Assembly: GCA_036496605.1 (NCBI GenBank)
Contig: DASXKV010000058.1
Coordinates: forward strand, 1 to 52,337
Origin: Gemmatimonadaceae bacterium
Lineage (GTDB): Bacteria > Gemmatimonadota > Gemmatimonadetes > Gemmatimonadales > Gemmatimonadaceae
Length of the DNA stretch: 52,337 nt
Direction of reading: 5' to 3'
A program made the position numbers and the translations under genes. Positions 40,980 to 49,771 of the stretch are shown piece by piece (the stretch's first letter is position 1; each line of letters starts with the position of its first letter). The notes below the pieces were generated by a model. That model was given only the letters and a program-made list of their open reading frames with translations. It made no database searches and was not told the origin of the DNA.

Positions 40980-41951
40980 TTAAAATCGGGCGAAAACCAG
41001 GAGTGCGACGCGAACGACGAGATACGCAAGCACGAGCAGTATCGCCGTCCGATGACGCGCTCCGACGCGTCGGATTCGCTCGAGCAGTCCCTCGCGGTGC
41101 GCTGCCACTGGTAGGGCATCCAGATAATTCGCGATGTCCGCGGCCAGCGCCGACACCGATTGATAGCGCGCCGCTGGGTCGGTCGCCCGCGCTCGATCGC
41201 AAATCGCATGAAGGGCAGCCGGCACGTCCCGCCATGTAGGGCTCTGATCGCCGCCGGGATGATGGCGTGTGAGGACGAAGCAGAGAATTCCACCGAGTCC
41301 AAAGACGTCGACGCGCTCGTCCGACGCGCCGTGAAGCTGTTCGGGCGCCATGTAGCCCGGCGTCCCAGCGGCCGTGGCGTTCGCGCTGTCGGACGGATTC
41401 GGCGACAGCGCCGTCATATTGCGAGCTTTCGCCACTCCCCAGTCGAGCACGAGCACCTCGCCGAACGCGCCGAGCATCACGTTTTGCGGCTTGAGGTCGC
41501 GATGAATCACGCCGGCGGAATGTGCAAACGCCACCGCATCGCACACCTGAAGGAATGCGCGGAGGAGCTCCGAAAGCGGACGGTTCCCTCGTGCGTAGTC
41601 GTCGAAGCGCTCGCCACGAACGCGCTTCATTACATAGAACAGGCGGCCATCCAGCAGGGTCCCGACGTCGTGCACTGGCACGATCCCCGGATGCTCGAGC
41701 GAGGCGAGAATCCGTGCCTCACGAATGATCCGCGCGCACTCTTCCTCGCTTGGAACTGGCGTCCGTAGAACCTTGAGGGCAACGTCGCGGTCGAGCTCAC
41801 GATCGTGGGCGAGATAGACAGCGCCCATCCCGCCCTCGCCAATGCGATCTCCGATCGCATAACGAGCAGGCGAGGCGGCCTCGGGCGCTTCGACGAGCGA
41901 GCGCAGGTGGCCGATCGCCGATTCAGAGAGCCGCGCCCGTCCGCTCGTCAT
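40980..41951 (-). CDS. Membrane-anchored Ser/Thr protein kinase (PknB-type)
   Basis: The protein is 323 residues. The kinase core has the Gly loop IGEGGMGAVY (38-47), Lys60 in VALKVL, Glu in REARILASLEHP, the catalytic loop HRDLKPQN (150-157, Asp152) and a DFG position that reads DWG (Asp170). This Trp substitution occurs in some bacterial kinases. APE is present in GYMAPEQ. One helix near the C-terminus (TAILLVLAYLVVRVALLVF) anchors it, with no extracellular sensor domain behind it. The start overlaps the stop of the sigma gene by ATGA, so kinase and sigma factor are coupled. Phosphorylation of the sigma factor or its control is the likely link. Confidence 0.9.
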   Translation of the reverse strand: MTSGRARLSESAIGHLRSLVEAPEAASPARYAIGDRIGEGGMGAVYLAHDRELDRDVALKVLRTPVPSEEECARIIREARILASLEHPGIVPVHDVGTLLDGRLFYVMKRVRGERFDDYARGNRPLSELLRAFLQVCDAVAFAHSAGVIHRDLKPQNVMLGAFGEVLVLDWGVAKARNMTALSPNPSDSANATAAGTPGYMAPEQLHGASDERVDVFGLGGILCFVLTRHHPGGDQSPTWRDVPAALHAICDRARATDPAARYQSVSALAADIANYLDALPVAAHREGLLERIRRVGARHRTAILLVLAYLVVRVALLVFARF

Positions 41952-42667
41952 AGCGGCGTCCCAAGCAACGCACTCGCTTCTTCGCGGAACTCGTCGTCAC
42001 TGCCGGAGAGGTCGTGCAGTGTCTCGAGAACGGCCGCGCGAAAATCGCGACGCGTTGCCGCGAGCCAGTTCGTCACCTGCGTCGGTGGTATTCCGAACTC
42101 GCTCGCAAGCGCCGCGTACGTCGGTCGCTCGTCGGTCGACAGGTTCATGTCATAGCGCTCGAACAACGCGAGATGAACGTGTTTACCTTCGGCCTCGTAG
42201 CGGTCCCGCAATCCCGCAATCGCGGTGACGAGTACGCTCCTCACCCATTCGCGATGGAATACGGCGTCGGGATCGGCCGGGTCATTTCCCTCACCCGTTA
42301 GGCGCGTTTCGACGTCGGCGAGATCGATCGAGACAAATGACGCCGCACCGCCTCGCTTCAGGCGTCCGTCGGCCTGGAGGGCATTGATCACATACGAATC
42401 GACACATCGCCGAACGAAGGTGCGAAAGCGCGCGCGCTCCGGCTCGTAGCGGGCGAACAGATCTCGACGCAGCACTTCCACGAAGAATCCCTGCGTGAGA
42501 TCCTCGGCGTCAGCAGGTTCCTGATGGTGCGTCAGCCGCACGTGCGCATAGATAGGAGCCCAGTACACCGCCGCGAGCGCGTCCTGTGCGCGAGCACGCG
42601 TATCCGCATCATGACTGCGGGCACGGCGAACGAGCGAGAGGTGCGTCGCGGGAAAGGAGGAAGACAC
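41948..42667 (-). CDS. ECF-type sigma factor paired with a Ser/Thr kinase
   Basis: The protein is 239 residues from the GTG at 42667 (a TTG at 42703 would add 12). Sigma-2-like sequence lies at about 10-105: VYWAPIYAHVRLTHHQEPAD, AEDLTQGFFVEVLRRD and FRTFVRRCVDSYVINALQAD. Sigma-4-like HTH sequence follows, PTYAALASEFGIPPTQVTNW, with a helical C-terminal tail. The genetic coupling of such ECF factors to PknB-type kinases is a known theme in Planctomycetes and related groups. No anti-sigma gene is adjacent. The divergent NRAMP-type transporter gene starts 79 bases away and is a possible target. Confidence 0.8.
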   Translation of the reverse strand: MSSSFPATHLSLVRRARSHDADTRARAQDALAAVYWAPIYAHVRLTHHQEPADAEDLTQGFFVEVLRRDLFARYEPERARFRTFVRRCVDSYVINALQADGRLKRGGAASFVSIDLADVETRLTGEGNDPADPDAVFHREWVRSVLVTAIAGLRDRYEAEGKHVHLALFERYDMNLSTDERPTYAALASEFGIPPTQVTNWLAATRRDFRAAVLETLHDLSGSDDEFREEASALLGTPL

Positions 42668-42745
42668 ACGACGAGAGTACGACTCCGCGGCAGGCGAAGT
42701 CAACGGAGAGTGCCTTGGCCCAGCCTGTGCCCTGCATCGCGTCCA

Positions 42746-44128
42746 ATGGAGAATTCGATCAACCCCTCGTCGTCTCCGTCCGAGACCGCGGCTGAGGAGC
42801 TACGTGCCGGCGAGGCGACTCGCGGCGATCGGCGTGAAACGCCGCGACCGTATCGCCCGCGCAAGAAGACTCCACGCGAGCGGATGGTCTCGAGAGTGCG
42901 CGAGCTCGGTCCAGGATTGATCACCGGTGCCGCGGACGATGACCCGTCAGGCATCGCCACGTACTCGCAAGCGGGTGCGGCGTTCGGCTATGGCCTGCTG
43001 TGGACGGCCCTCATCAGTCTGCCATTGATGTCGGCGATCCAGCTGATGTGCGCGCGGATCGGCATCGTCGCGCGGAGCGGGCTGGCGGCGGTGCTGCGCG
43101 AACATTATCCGCGTTGGACGCTTTGGCTCGCATGCCTTTTACTCGTCGTTGGCAACACGATCAACATCGCCGCCGATCTCGGAGGTATGGCGGCGGCGGC
43201 GAAGCTCCTCACGGGCATCCCGGCCATCTGGTTCGTGCCCGCGTTCACGGCGTTGATTCTCGCACTGCTCGTTTTCGCGTCGTACGAGAAGATGACGCGA
43301 GTGCTGAAGTGGCTCACACTCGCGCTGTTCAGCTATGTGTTCGCCGCGCTGTTGTCGGGCGCCGACTGGTTGGCCGTGCTACGGGGCACGTTCCTGCCCC
43401 ACATCGGTTTCTCGCGCAACTATCTCCTGACCTTCGTGGCGATCATGGGCACGACGATCTCGCCCTATCTCTTTTTCTGGCAGGCGGCGCAGAACGCGGA
43501 GCAGGACGCTCACATCATGCGCCGCATCGTTGGGCGTCCGCGGCGTGCCGTGCAGCGCGAGCTGCGCGCCGCCGCGCGGGACGTCAACGTCGGCATGCTG
43601 TTCTCGAATCTGATCATGTACTTCATCATTCTCACGGCTGGAGCCACTCTGCATCCCGCAGGCATTACGAACGTGCAGACCGCCGAGCAGGCCGCCACCG
43701 CGCTCCAGCCGCTGGCGGGGAGCGCCGCAACCCTGCTCTTCACACTCGGGCTAGTCGGGACGGGCATCCTCGGCGTTCCGGTGCTCGCCGGGTCTGCCGC
43801 GTACGCGATCGCCGAGGCGGCGGCGTGGCGCGCGGGAATGGATGAGAAAGTTCACAACGCGCGTCAGTTCTATGGAGTCATCGCGGTCGCGATGGGGGCG
43901 GGGATGCTACTCAACTTCTTCCACGCAAACGCGATCAAGCTTCTCATCGGATCGGCGGTGATCAACGGCCTCCTCGCGCCGCCGCTGATCGCGATCGTGC
44001 TGGTCGTGTGCAACAACGAGAAGGTGATGGGCACGCACAAGAACGGGCGGACGCTGAATATTCTTGGCGGCCTGGGCGTGCTGATGATGACGGCGGCTGC
44101 GGTGGGACTGCTTCTCTCCTGGTTCTAG
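42746..44128 (+). CDS. NRAMP-family divalent metal transporter, atypical metal site
   Basis: The protein is 460 residues: a 50-residue polar N-terminus and then about eleven membrane helices. The helix-1 unwound motif, normally DPGN, reads DPSG (66-69, ADDDPSGIATYSQAGA). The helix-6 motif, normally MPH, reads TTISPYLFFWQAAQ. Both positions coordinate the metal in NRAMP proteins. Loss of the helix-6 Met is typical of NRAMP-related Mg or Al transporters and of an uncharacterised bacterial subgroup. The ATG at 42746 is chosen because the longer frame crosses the divergent sigma gene. It converges on the LytTR gene with only 8 bases between stops. Confidence 0.85.
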   Translation: MENSINPSSSPSETAAEELRAGEATRGDRRETPRPYRPRKKTPRERMVSRVRELGPGLITGAADDDPSGIATYSQAGAAFGYGLLWTALISLPLMSAIQLMCARIGIVARSGLAAVLREHYPRWTLWLACLLLVVGNTINIAADLGGMAAAAKLLTGIPAIWFVPAFTALILALLVFASYEKMTRVLKWLTLALFSYVFAALLSGADWLAVLRGTFLPHIGFSRNYLLTFVAIMGTTISPYLFFWQAAQNAEQDAHIMRRIVGRPRRAVQRELRAAARDVNVGMLFSNLIMYFIILTAGATLHPAGITNVQTAEQAATALQPLAGSAATLLFTLGLVGTGILGVPVLAGSAAYAIAEAAAWRAGMDEKVHNARQFYGVIAVAMGAGMLLNFFHANAIKLLIGSAVINGLLAPPLIAIVLVVCNNEKVMGTHKNGRTLNILGGLGVLMMTAAAVGLLLSWF

Positions 44129-44136
44129 CGATCGAG

Positions 44137-44943
44137 TCAAGGCATCACGCCCAACCTTTTCTCGAGCTCTTCACGGCGAGATCTCGAGACCGGCAGCCGC
44201 AAGCCGCTCTTCAACTGCACCTCGTAGTCCCCGCCCGCACCCCGCAGCAAGGTATCCACCAACTGCAGCCTAACGATAGCCGAGCGATGGATGCGCACGA
44301 AGTGCCGCGGATCGAGCCGATCTTCCAACGTGTGCATCGTTTCGCGGATGAGATGCGTTTTGTCGCCGGTGTGGAGCTCCGCGTATGGACCGTCGGCGGT
44401 GATGTAATCGATCTGTTCTACGGGAACGACGCGCACCTTGCCTCGCATCTCGACGGCGATGCGCTCGAGATAGCCCGCTGAATCCGGCGCCATGCGCGAC
44501 GCCGCTGCGTCATGCGAGCCCTGTTGCAGCACCGCGAGCAGCTGTTCGCGAAGCTTTCCCATCTCGCGCAGCTCGATCAACTGCCGGGCACGACGGAACG
44601 CCTGCTCGAACCGCTCGTCGTCGAAAGGCTTTACCAGGTAATCGAGCGCGGCGAGCTCGAAGGCGCGAAGCGCGTACTGATCGAATGCGGTAACGAAGAT
44701 CGTTGCGGGCATCTTCTCGGCGCCGATCTCGCGCACGACGTCGAGTCCGGTTTTGCCGGGCATCTGCACATCGAGAAAGACGAGGTCCGGTGTCTTGCTG
44801 CGAATTGCCTCCACCGCGGTCGAACCGTTGTCCGCGGTGCCGATGACGTCGACACCGGGCTCGTGCGCGAGCAGATCGGTAATGCGCTCGCGTGCCAGGA
44901 GCTCGTCGTCGACGACGAGTACGCGAATTGGCGCGTTAGGCAC
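44137..44943 (-). CDS. LytTR-family response regulator
   Basis: The protein is 268 residues. The receiver (1-122) has VLVVDDE, phospho-acceptor Asp58 in VFLDVQMPGKTG, Thr in FVTAFDQ and Lys in YLVKPFDD. After a linker, the LytTR DNA-binding domain (about 165-266) shows VVPVEQIDYITADGPYAELH, RETMHTLEDRLDPRHFVRIH and RSAIVRL. It starts with a GTG inside a CGTTAGGC word, 8 bases after the stop of the kinase gene, so the two form an operon. Its likely target is the direct repeat at 46219-46249 in front of the divergent efflux operon. Confidence 0.93.
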   Translation of the reverse strand: MPNAPIRVLVVDDELLARERITDLLAHEPGVDVIGTADNGSTAVEAIRSKTPDLVFLDVQMPGKTGLDVVREIGAEKMPATIFVTAFDQYALRAFELAALDYLVKPFDDERFEQAFRRARQLIELREMGKLREQLLAVLQQGSHDAAASRMAPDSAGYLERIAVEMRGKVRVVPVEQIDYITADGPYAELHTGDKTHLIRETMHTLEDRLDPRHFVRIHRSAIVRLQLVDTLLRGAGGDYEVQLKSGLRLPVSRSRREELEKRLGVMP

Positions 44944-44951
44944 GGTGTGCG

Positions 44952-46166
44952 TTAGGCAATCGAAACCACGGCCGACGTCAGCAGATCGGCGCGCGTATGA
45001 AATGGCAAACGAATCTCGGCGATCGTCACTGGGCCCTCGGTTCGATCTTCTGCGCGCAGGTCGAAGCTCTGGTCGTCGCCATACAGATGTGACAGGCGCG
45101 CGCGCGTGTTGCGTACGCCGACGCCAGTGCCGGATAGACTAGCCGTTCCTACCTCCCCAAGTGGCGCGTTGTTCTCGACGCACAGCACGAGCTGGCTTCC
45201 GTCGATGCGACCGCGGAGCACGATACGCCCGATCCCTTCGATTCTGGCAACACCATGCTTGACCGCGTTTTCCACGACGGGCTGAAGAACGAGATTGGGA
45301 ACGAGCGCGTCCATCGCGCGCTCCTGAACGTCGGTAGTGACCTGGAGACGCCCCTGGAATCGCACTTCCATGATTTCCAAATATCGGCGGAGAAGCTCGA
45401 GCTCCTGTCGAAGCGGTACTTCCTGGTCGCCAGGGCCCTCGATCGTGTGACGCAACAGCTCGCTCAAGCGCGAGATCATGCGCCGAACGCCCCGCGGGTC
45501 GCGCTCGACGAGCGACGAAATCGCGTGCAGCGTGTTGAAGAGGAAGTGCGGATCGAGCTGCATGCGGAGCGCGTCGAGGCGCGCCTCGGCGAGCTGAGCG
45601 CGCAGTTGTGCAGCCACGCGAAGCGACTCCTCGCGCTGCCGTCGGTAGCGCAGCGAATATGCCCGAGCGAGCCCGGCCGCGAGAACGCCAAGATAGATAA
45701 TGAAGTCGTTGAGGTACCACGGGCGAAGCCACAGGTATCCTGGAGGACCGCCACCACGACCTCGGCGCGGCGGGAATGGCATCAATGCGCTCCGCACCTC
45801 ATCCCCGATCATGCCTAACGCGACGGCGATCGCGAACCCGACTGCGATGAGGATGAGCGCTCCGACGACACGATGCCGATGGTCGGCGAGGAACCGTGCG
45901 CTCAGCCAGAACACGAGCGGCGTGAGGAGCGCCCACGAATACGCTGACAGAAACGCAAGCGCGATGGGTGCCGATGCATTCGTGAACTGAAAACCGAGTT
46001 GCCGCGGATCGAGCAGGCGGTTCGCAAAGGTCAGCGCCGCCATGAAGGTCCAGAACGCCACGATCAGCACCAGTTCCCGCCGGCTCAGCCGGAAGGGCGG
46101 ACTGGACAGGTCAGCGGCCCCTGCCTTCGTACTCGTTTCGAGTTCGCTAATCGTGCTCACGGTCAC
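44952..46166 (-). CDS. LytS/YehU-type sensor histidine kinase
   Basis: The protein is 404 residues. About five membrane helices (ELVLIVAFWTFMAALTF, LAFLSAYSWALLTPLVFWLS, VVGALILIAVGFAIAVALG, DFIIYLGVLAAGLARA) are followed by a His_kinase domain with LDPHFLFNTLHAISSL, which carries the phospho-accepting His. An ATPase domain with PNLVLQPVVENAVKHG and GTGVGVRNTRARL follows. The start is the GTG at 46166, preceded by GGAG at seven bases. Longer frames to 46280 would run over the direct repeats that look regulatory. It is the sensor of the LytTR regulator downstream and is divergent from the MacA-like operon. Confidence 0.9.
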   Translation of the reverse strand: MTVSTISELETSTKAGAADLSSPPFRLSRRELVLIVAFWTFMAALTFANRLLDPRQLGFQFTNASAPIALAFLSAYSWALLTPLVFWLSARFLADHRHRVVGALILIAVGFAIAVALGMIGDEVRSALMPFPPRRGRGGGPPGYLWLRPWYLNDFIIYLGVLAAGLARAYSLRYRRQREESLRVAAQLRAQLAEARLDALRMQLDPHFLFNTLHAISSLVERDPRGVRRMISRLSELLRHTIEGPGDQEVPLRQELELLRRYLEIMEVRFQGRLQVTTDVQERAMDALVPNLVLQPVVENAVKHGVARIEGIGRIVLRGRIDGSQLVLCVENNAPLGEVGTASLSGTGVGVRNTRARLSHLYGDDQSFDLRAEDRTEGPVTIAEIRLPFHTRADLLTSAVVSIA

Positions 46167-46218
46167 CCGGCATCTCCGACGTGTGGAAGCATACGCGAGG
46201 CCGCCGTCTGACGCCAAA

Positions 46219-46249
46219 CCATTCATGACGCCGGAATGCCATTCATGAC
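46219..46249. promoter_or_regulatory. Direct repeat, candidate LytTR binding site
   Basis: The 11-mer CCATTCATGAC occurs twice, at 46219-46229 and 46239-46249, with a 20-base period (two helical turns). LytTR-type regulators bind paired direct repeats of about 9 bp on one DNA face. The repeat lies 51-81 bases upstream of a TATAAT that serves the efflux operon, and just upstream of the kinase start on the other strand. Confidence 0.55.
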
Positions 46250-46299
46250 ATCGGCGTGCAAGTCGTTGCAAACCGGGCATTTACGTCATCGAAAAGCAT

Positions 46300-46305
46300 T
46301 ATAAT
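46300..46305 (+). promoter_or_regulatory. -10 element for the efflux operon
   Basis: There is a perfect TATAAT 85 bases before the chosen macA-like start. No good -35 is found at 16-18 bases (nearest are TTACGT and ATTTAC at 13-15), which suits a promoter needing an activator such as the LytTR regulator. Confidence 0.5.
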
Positions 46306-46389
46306 CATCCTCGACGCGATAGGTCCTCGAGTGAGGGCCAGCGTGCATGACCGAGCGGCTGAGGCCGCAGAACCGAGAGGATGAGCTAT

Positions 46390-47742
46390 ATGAAGAAATC
46401 GAGAATCGCAGCGGCAGCAGCCGTCGTCGTGCTCGCTGCCAGTAGCGTGGCGATGTACCGCCGGGCCGATGCGGGTCAAGTCTCGCCCTACCGGTTCGCG
46501 GCGGTTACACGAGGCAACCTGCAGGCGACCGTCTCCGCGACCGGTGCGCTCAGCGCCGTGACGACGGTGCAGGTCGGTACGCAGGTCAGCGGCCAGATCT
46601 CGGCGCTCTACGCCGATTTCAATCAGAAGGTAAAGAAGGGTCAGTTGCTGGCCCGCATCGATCCGACGCTGCAGCAGCAAGCGGTGCAGGACGCGCAAGC
46701 CGGCGTTGAGAAAGCGCAGTCACAATACACGACGGCCGAGCAGGAATACGGGCGTGAGAAAACTCTCTACGACTCGAAGGTCATTACCGCGACCGAGTTC
46801 GGAACGGCGCAGTCCAACTACGACGTTGGAAAGGCCGATCTGAAATCGGCGCAAATCGCGCTCGATAAGGCGAAGCAGAACCTCGCGTACACGAACATCT
46901 ACGCGCCGATCGACGGCGTGATCGTGGCGCGCACGGTCGACGTCGGTCAGACGGTGGCGGCGAGCCTCTCGGCTCCCGAGCTGTTCCTGATCGCCAACAA
47001 CCTGTCGCAGATGCAGATCCTCGCGAACGTCGACGAGAGTGACATCGGTCAGATCGCAGTTGGTCAGCCGGTGACGTTCACGGTGCAGGCGTATCCGAAC
47101 CGGAGTTTCACGGGCACGGTGCAGCAGGTGCGGTTGCAGTCGACGACGCAGGACAACGTCGTGAACTACACGACGGTGATCTCCTGCTCGAACAGCGACG
47201 GCAAGCTGCTGCCAGGCATGACGGCGACGGTGCAGTTCCTGACGGGCTCGGCGACGAACGCCTTGCTCGTGCCGAACGCGGCGCTGCGTTTCCGCGCGAC
47301 GCCGGAGATGATGGCAGAGGCGGGCATCAAGACGAGAAGCGCGACCTCCGGTAAGGGCGCGACCGCCAGCGGCGCAACTGCCAGCGGCGCGACTGCAAGC
47401 AGCCCGGCTAGCACCAGCGCGACGACGAACGGTGCAGCAGCGGCGAACGGTGGTCAGAGGTTCGGCGCCAACGGTGCTCGGAGTGGCAGCGGCACGCGGC
47501 CGAGTGGCGGGATGCTGTGGTATCTCGACAAGACCGGCAAGCTCGCGGTTGCACGTGTGAAGACCGGTCTCACCGACGGTCAAACGACGGAGATCATTCC
47601 GCGCGACAGCACGGCGACGATTCAGCCAGGACTGCAAGTGATCACCGCTACGACCGCGGCGACGACGACCAGCTCGAGCACGAGCTCGGCGAATCCGCTC
47701 CAGCCGCAAGGCGGCGGCCGCCGCGGGCCAGGAGGGTTCTAA
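46390..47742 (+). CDS. MacA-like periplasmic adaptor (HlyD/RND-MFP family)
   Basis: The protein is 450 residues. An N-terminal membrane anchor (IAAAAAVVVLAASSVAMY) leads to the barrel-sandwich half-motifs (VGTQVSGQISALYADFNQKV and YAPIDGVIVARTVDVGQTVA), an alpha-hairpin (about 85-140) and a beta-barrel domain. Unusually, residues 320-360 form an Ala/Ser/Thr/Gly-rich insert containing three copies of ATASG, encoded by 15-bp tandem repeats near 47360-47400, and the C-terminus is also Thr/Ser- and Gly-rich. The ATG at 46390 has GAGG nine bases before it; the ATG at 46381 abuts the same GAGG. It is the first gene of an adaptor-ATPase-permease-TolC operon. Confidence 0.9.
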   Translation: MKKSRIAAAAAVVVLAASSVAMYRRADAGQVSPYRFAAVTRGNLQATVSATGALSAVTTVQVGTQVSGQISALYADFNQKVKKGQLLARIDPTLQQQAVQDAQAGVEKAQSQYTTAEQEYGREKTLYDSKVITATEFGTAQSNYDVGKADLKSAQIALDKAKQNLAYTNIYAPIDGVIVARTVDVGQTVAASLSAPELFLIANNLSQMQILANVDESDIGQIAVGQPVTFTVQAYPNRSFTGTVQQVRLQSTTQDNVVNYTTVISCSNSDGKLLPGMTATVQFLTGSATNALLVPNAALRFRATPEMMAEAGIKTRSATSGKGATASGATASGATASSPASTSATTNGAAAANGGQRFGANGARSGSGTRPSGGMLWYLDKTGKLAVARVKTGLTDGQTTEIIPRDSTATIQPGLQVITATTAATTTSSSTSSANPLQPQGGGRRGPGGF

Positions 47743-47743
47743 C

Positions 47744-48544
47744 ATGTCTAGCGAGATCAACACCGACACGCCGGTCATCGACATCCAAGGCGTGCAGAAG
47801 ATCTACAAAACGGGATCGAACGAGGTCGCCGCGCTCAAGGGCATCGACCTCACCGTTAGGCAGGGCGAGCTCGTGGCGATCATGGGCTCGTCCGGCTCGG
47901 GAAAGTCGACGCTGATGAATATCCTCGGGTGCCTCGACGTCCCAACCCAGGGCGTGTATGCCCTCGACGGAATTCGAGTGGAGGGACTCAGCAAGAATCA
48001 GCTCGCCGATATCCGGAATCAAAAGCTCGGCTTTGTCTTTCAGGGCTTCAACCTGCTCGCGCGGACGACGGCGATCGACAACGTCGAGCTGCCGCTGCTC
48101 TACGATCGCACGGGCAAGAAAGTGAACACGAAAGAGATGGCGAAGCACGCGCTCGAGCGTGTCGGCCTTGGCGACCGCCTCGAGCACCAGCCGAGCGAGT
48201 TGTCCGGTGGTCAGCAGCAGCGCGTCGCAATCGCGCGAGCGCTCGTCACCGAGCCGCGGTTACTGCTCGCCGACGAGCCGACGGGAAATCTCGACAGCCG
48301 TACATCGGTTGAAGTGATGGCGTTGTTCCAGGAACTGAACGCGCAGGGGATCACGATTCTCATCGTGACGCACGAGCCCGACGTCGCGCAGTACGCGACA
48401 CGGATCGTGGAAGTTCGTGACGGACGCATTCGTCGCGATCATCCCGTCGAGCTGCGGCGCAACGCCGCGGCTGACCTGCGCAACCTCGACGCCGACGTCG
48501 TCATCGACGTGCAGGCGGAGCGCGCGGAGGAGGAGGCAGCATGA
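47744..48544 (+). CDS. MacB/LolD-type ABC transporter ATPase
   Basis: The protein is 266 residues with Walker A GSSGSGKS, Q-loop FVFQGFNLL, signature LSGGQQQRVAIA, Walker B LLLADEPTGNLD and switch His in VTHEP. The family powers lipoprotein release (LolD) or mechanotransmission-type export (MacB). Here it is separate from the permease, unlike E. coli MacB where both are fused. A 25-residue acidic tail follows the usual end. AGGAGG lies within the adaptor's last codons, and the gene overlaps the permease by ATGA. Confidence 0.92.
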   Translation: MSSEINTDTPVIDIQGVQKIYKTGSNEVAALKGIDLTVRQGELVAIMGSSGSGKSTLMNILGCLDVPTQGVYALDGIRVEGLSKNQLADIRNQKLGFVFQGFNLLARTTAIDNVELPLLYDRTGKKVNTKEMAKHALERVGLGDRLEHQPSELSGGQQQRVAIARALVTEPRLLLADEPTGNLDSRTSVEVMALFQELNAQGITILIVTHEPDVAQYATRIVEVRDGRIRRDHPVELRRNAAADLRNLDADVVIDVQAERAEEEAA

Positions 48545-49758
48545 AACAGCAAACGCTATTCAAGCTGGCATCGCAGAGCATCCTCAAGAACAAGATGCGG
48601 ACGCTCCTGACGATGCTTGGCATCGTGATCGGTGTCGGAGCCGTGATCGTGATGGTCGCGATCGGGAACGGCGCCCAAGCCCGAATTCAGGATCAGATCA
48701 AGAGCTTAGGAACAAATGTGATCATGATCATGCCGGGCTCGACGCAGCAGGGCGGCGCGAGCCAGGGCGCGGGCACGTTCAACCGCCTAACGGTCGCCGA
48801 CGCCGAAAAGGTCAAGAAGGACGCGACGCTGTTGTCGGCGGTCTCGCCGGTAATTCAGACGCGCACGCAGGCAATTGCCGGGGGCGCCAACTGGCGCACG
48901 CAGATCAATGGCGTGTCAACGGACTATCTGACGATCCGTGACTGGGGCGTCGGCAGCGGTACGCTCTTCAGCGACAACGACGTGAAGTCGATGCGCAAGG
49001 TAGCCGTGCTTGGCGCGACGGTCGCGCAGAATCTGTTCCCCGGGACTGATCCGGTCGGCGCGCAGATTCAGCTCGGCCACGTGCCGTTCCAGGTGATCGG
49101 CGTGCTCTCGACAAAGGGCCAGAACGCTGCCGGCAACGACCAGGACGACGTCGTCCTCATTCCGTATACGACGGCGCAGGCTCGGTTGAGCGGCTTCGTT
49201 AGGCTCGGCCAGATCCTGGGGAGCACGGCCTCGCCAAACGATATCTCGGCGGCTCAGGACGAAATTCGCGGCATCATGCGCGAGTCGCACAAGCTGGGCG
49301 ATTACGCGGACGACGACTTCACGATTCGCAACCAGAATGAGCTCGCCGACGCCGCGTCGTCGACGACGAAAGTCATGACGTACCTGTTGGCGGCGATCGC
49401 ATCCGTGTCGCTGGTGGTCGGTGGTATCGGCATCATGAACATCATGCTCGTTTCGGTGACGGAGCGTACGCGAGAGATCGGCATTCGTATGGCGATCGGC
49501 GCGCGGGGCTCGGACGTTCTCACCCAGTTCCTGGTCGAGAGCATCGTCATGAGCGTCGCCGGCGGCATCATCGGGCTGCTCGTTGGCTTCGGTGGCGCGG
49601 CGCTGCTCGGACACCTCACGGGTTGGAGCACGTCGACGCCGCCCGTTGCGGTCGCGATCGCGGTCGGCTTCTCGGCGGCGGTCGGCATGTTCTTCGGTTA
49701 TTACCCGGCTCGTAAGGCAGCGGCATTGAATCCGATTCAGGCCTTACGCTACGAATAA
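48541..49758 (+). CDS. MacB-like ABC permease (FtsX family)
   Basis: The protein is 405 residues with the MacB/FtsX layout: a first helix near the N-terminus (MRTLLTMLGIVIGVGAVIVM), a large periplasmic MacB_PCD domain (about 45-245) and three C-terminal helices (YLLAAIASVSLVVGGIGIMN, ESIVMSVAGGIIGLLVGFGG, AVAIAVGFSAAVGMFFGYYP). The coupling segment TERTREIGIRMAIGAR is canonical. With the ATPase and adaptor it forms a tripartite pump that pushes substrates through the TolC-like channel encoded next. The substrate could be an antibiotic, a peptide or a lipid-like molecule. Confidence 0.93.
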   Translation: MKQQTLFKLASQSILKNKMRTLLTMLGIVIGVGAVIVMVAIGNGAQARIQDQIKSLGTNVIMIMPGSTQQGGASQGAGTFNRLTVADAEKVKKDATLLSAVSPVIQTRTQAIAGGANWRTQINGVSTDYLTIRDWGVGSGTLFSDNDVKSMRKVAVLGATVAQNLFPGTDPVGAQIQLGHVPFQVIGVLSTKGQNAAGNDQDDVVLIPYTTAQARLSGFVRLGQILGSTASPNDISAAQDEIRGIMRESHKLGDYADDDFTIRNQNELADAASSTTKVMTYLLAAIASVSLVVGGIGIMNIMLVSVTERTREIGIRMAIGARGSDVLTQFLVESIVMSVAGGIIGLLVGFGGAALLGHLTGWSTSTPPVAVAIAVGFSAAVGMFFGYYPARKAAALNPIQALRYE

Positions 49759-49771
49759 AGGGAGATTTGCA

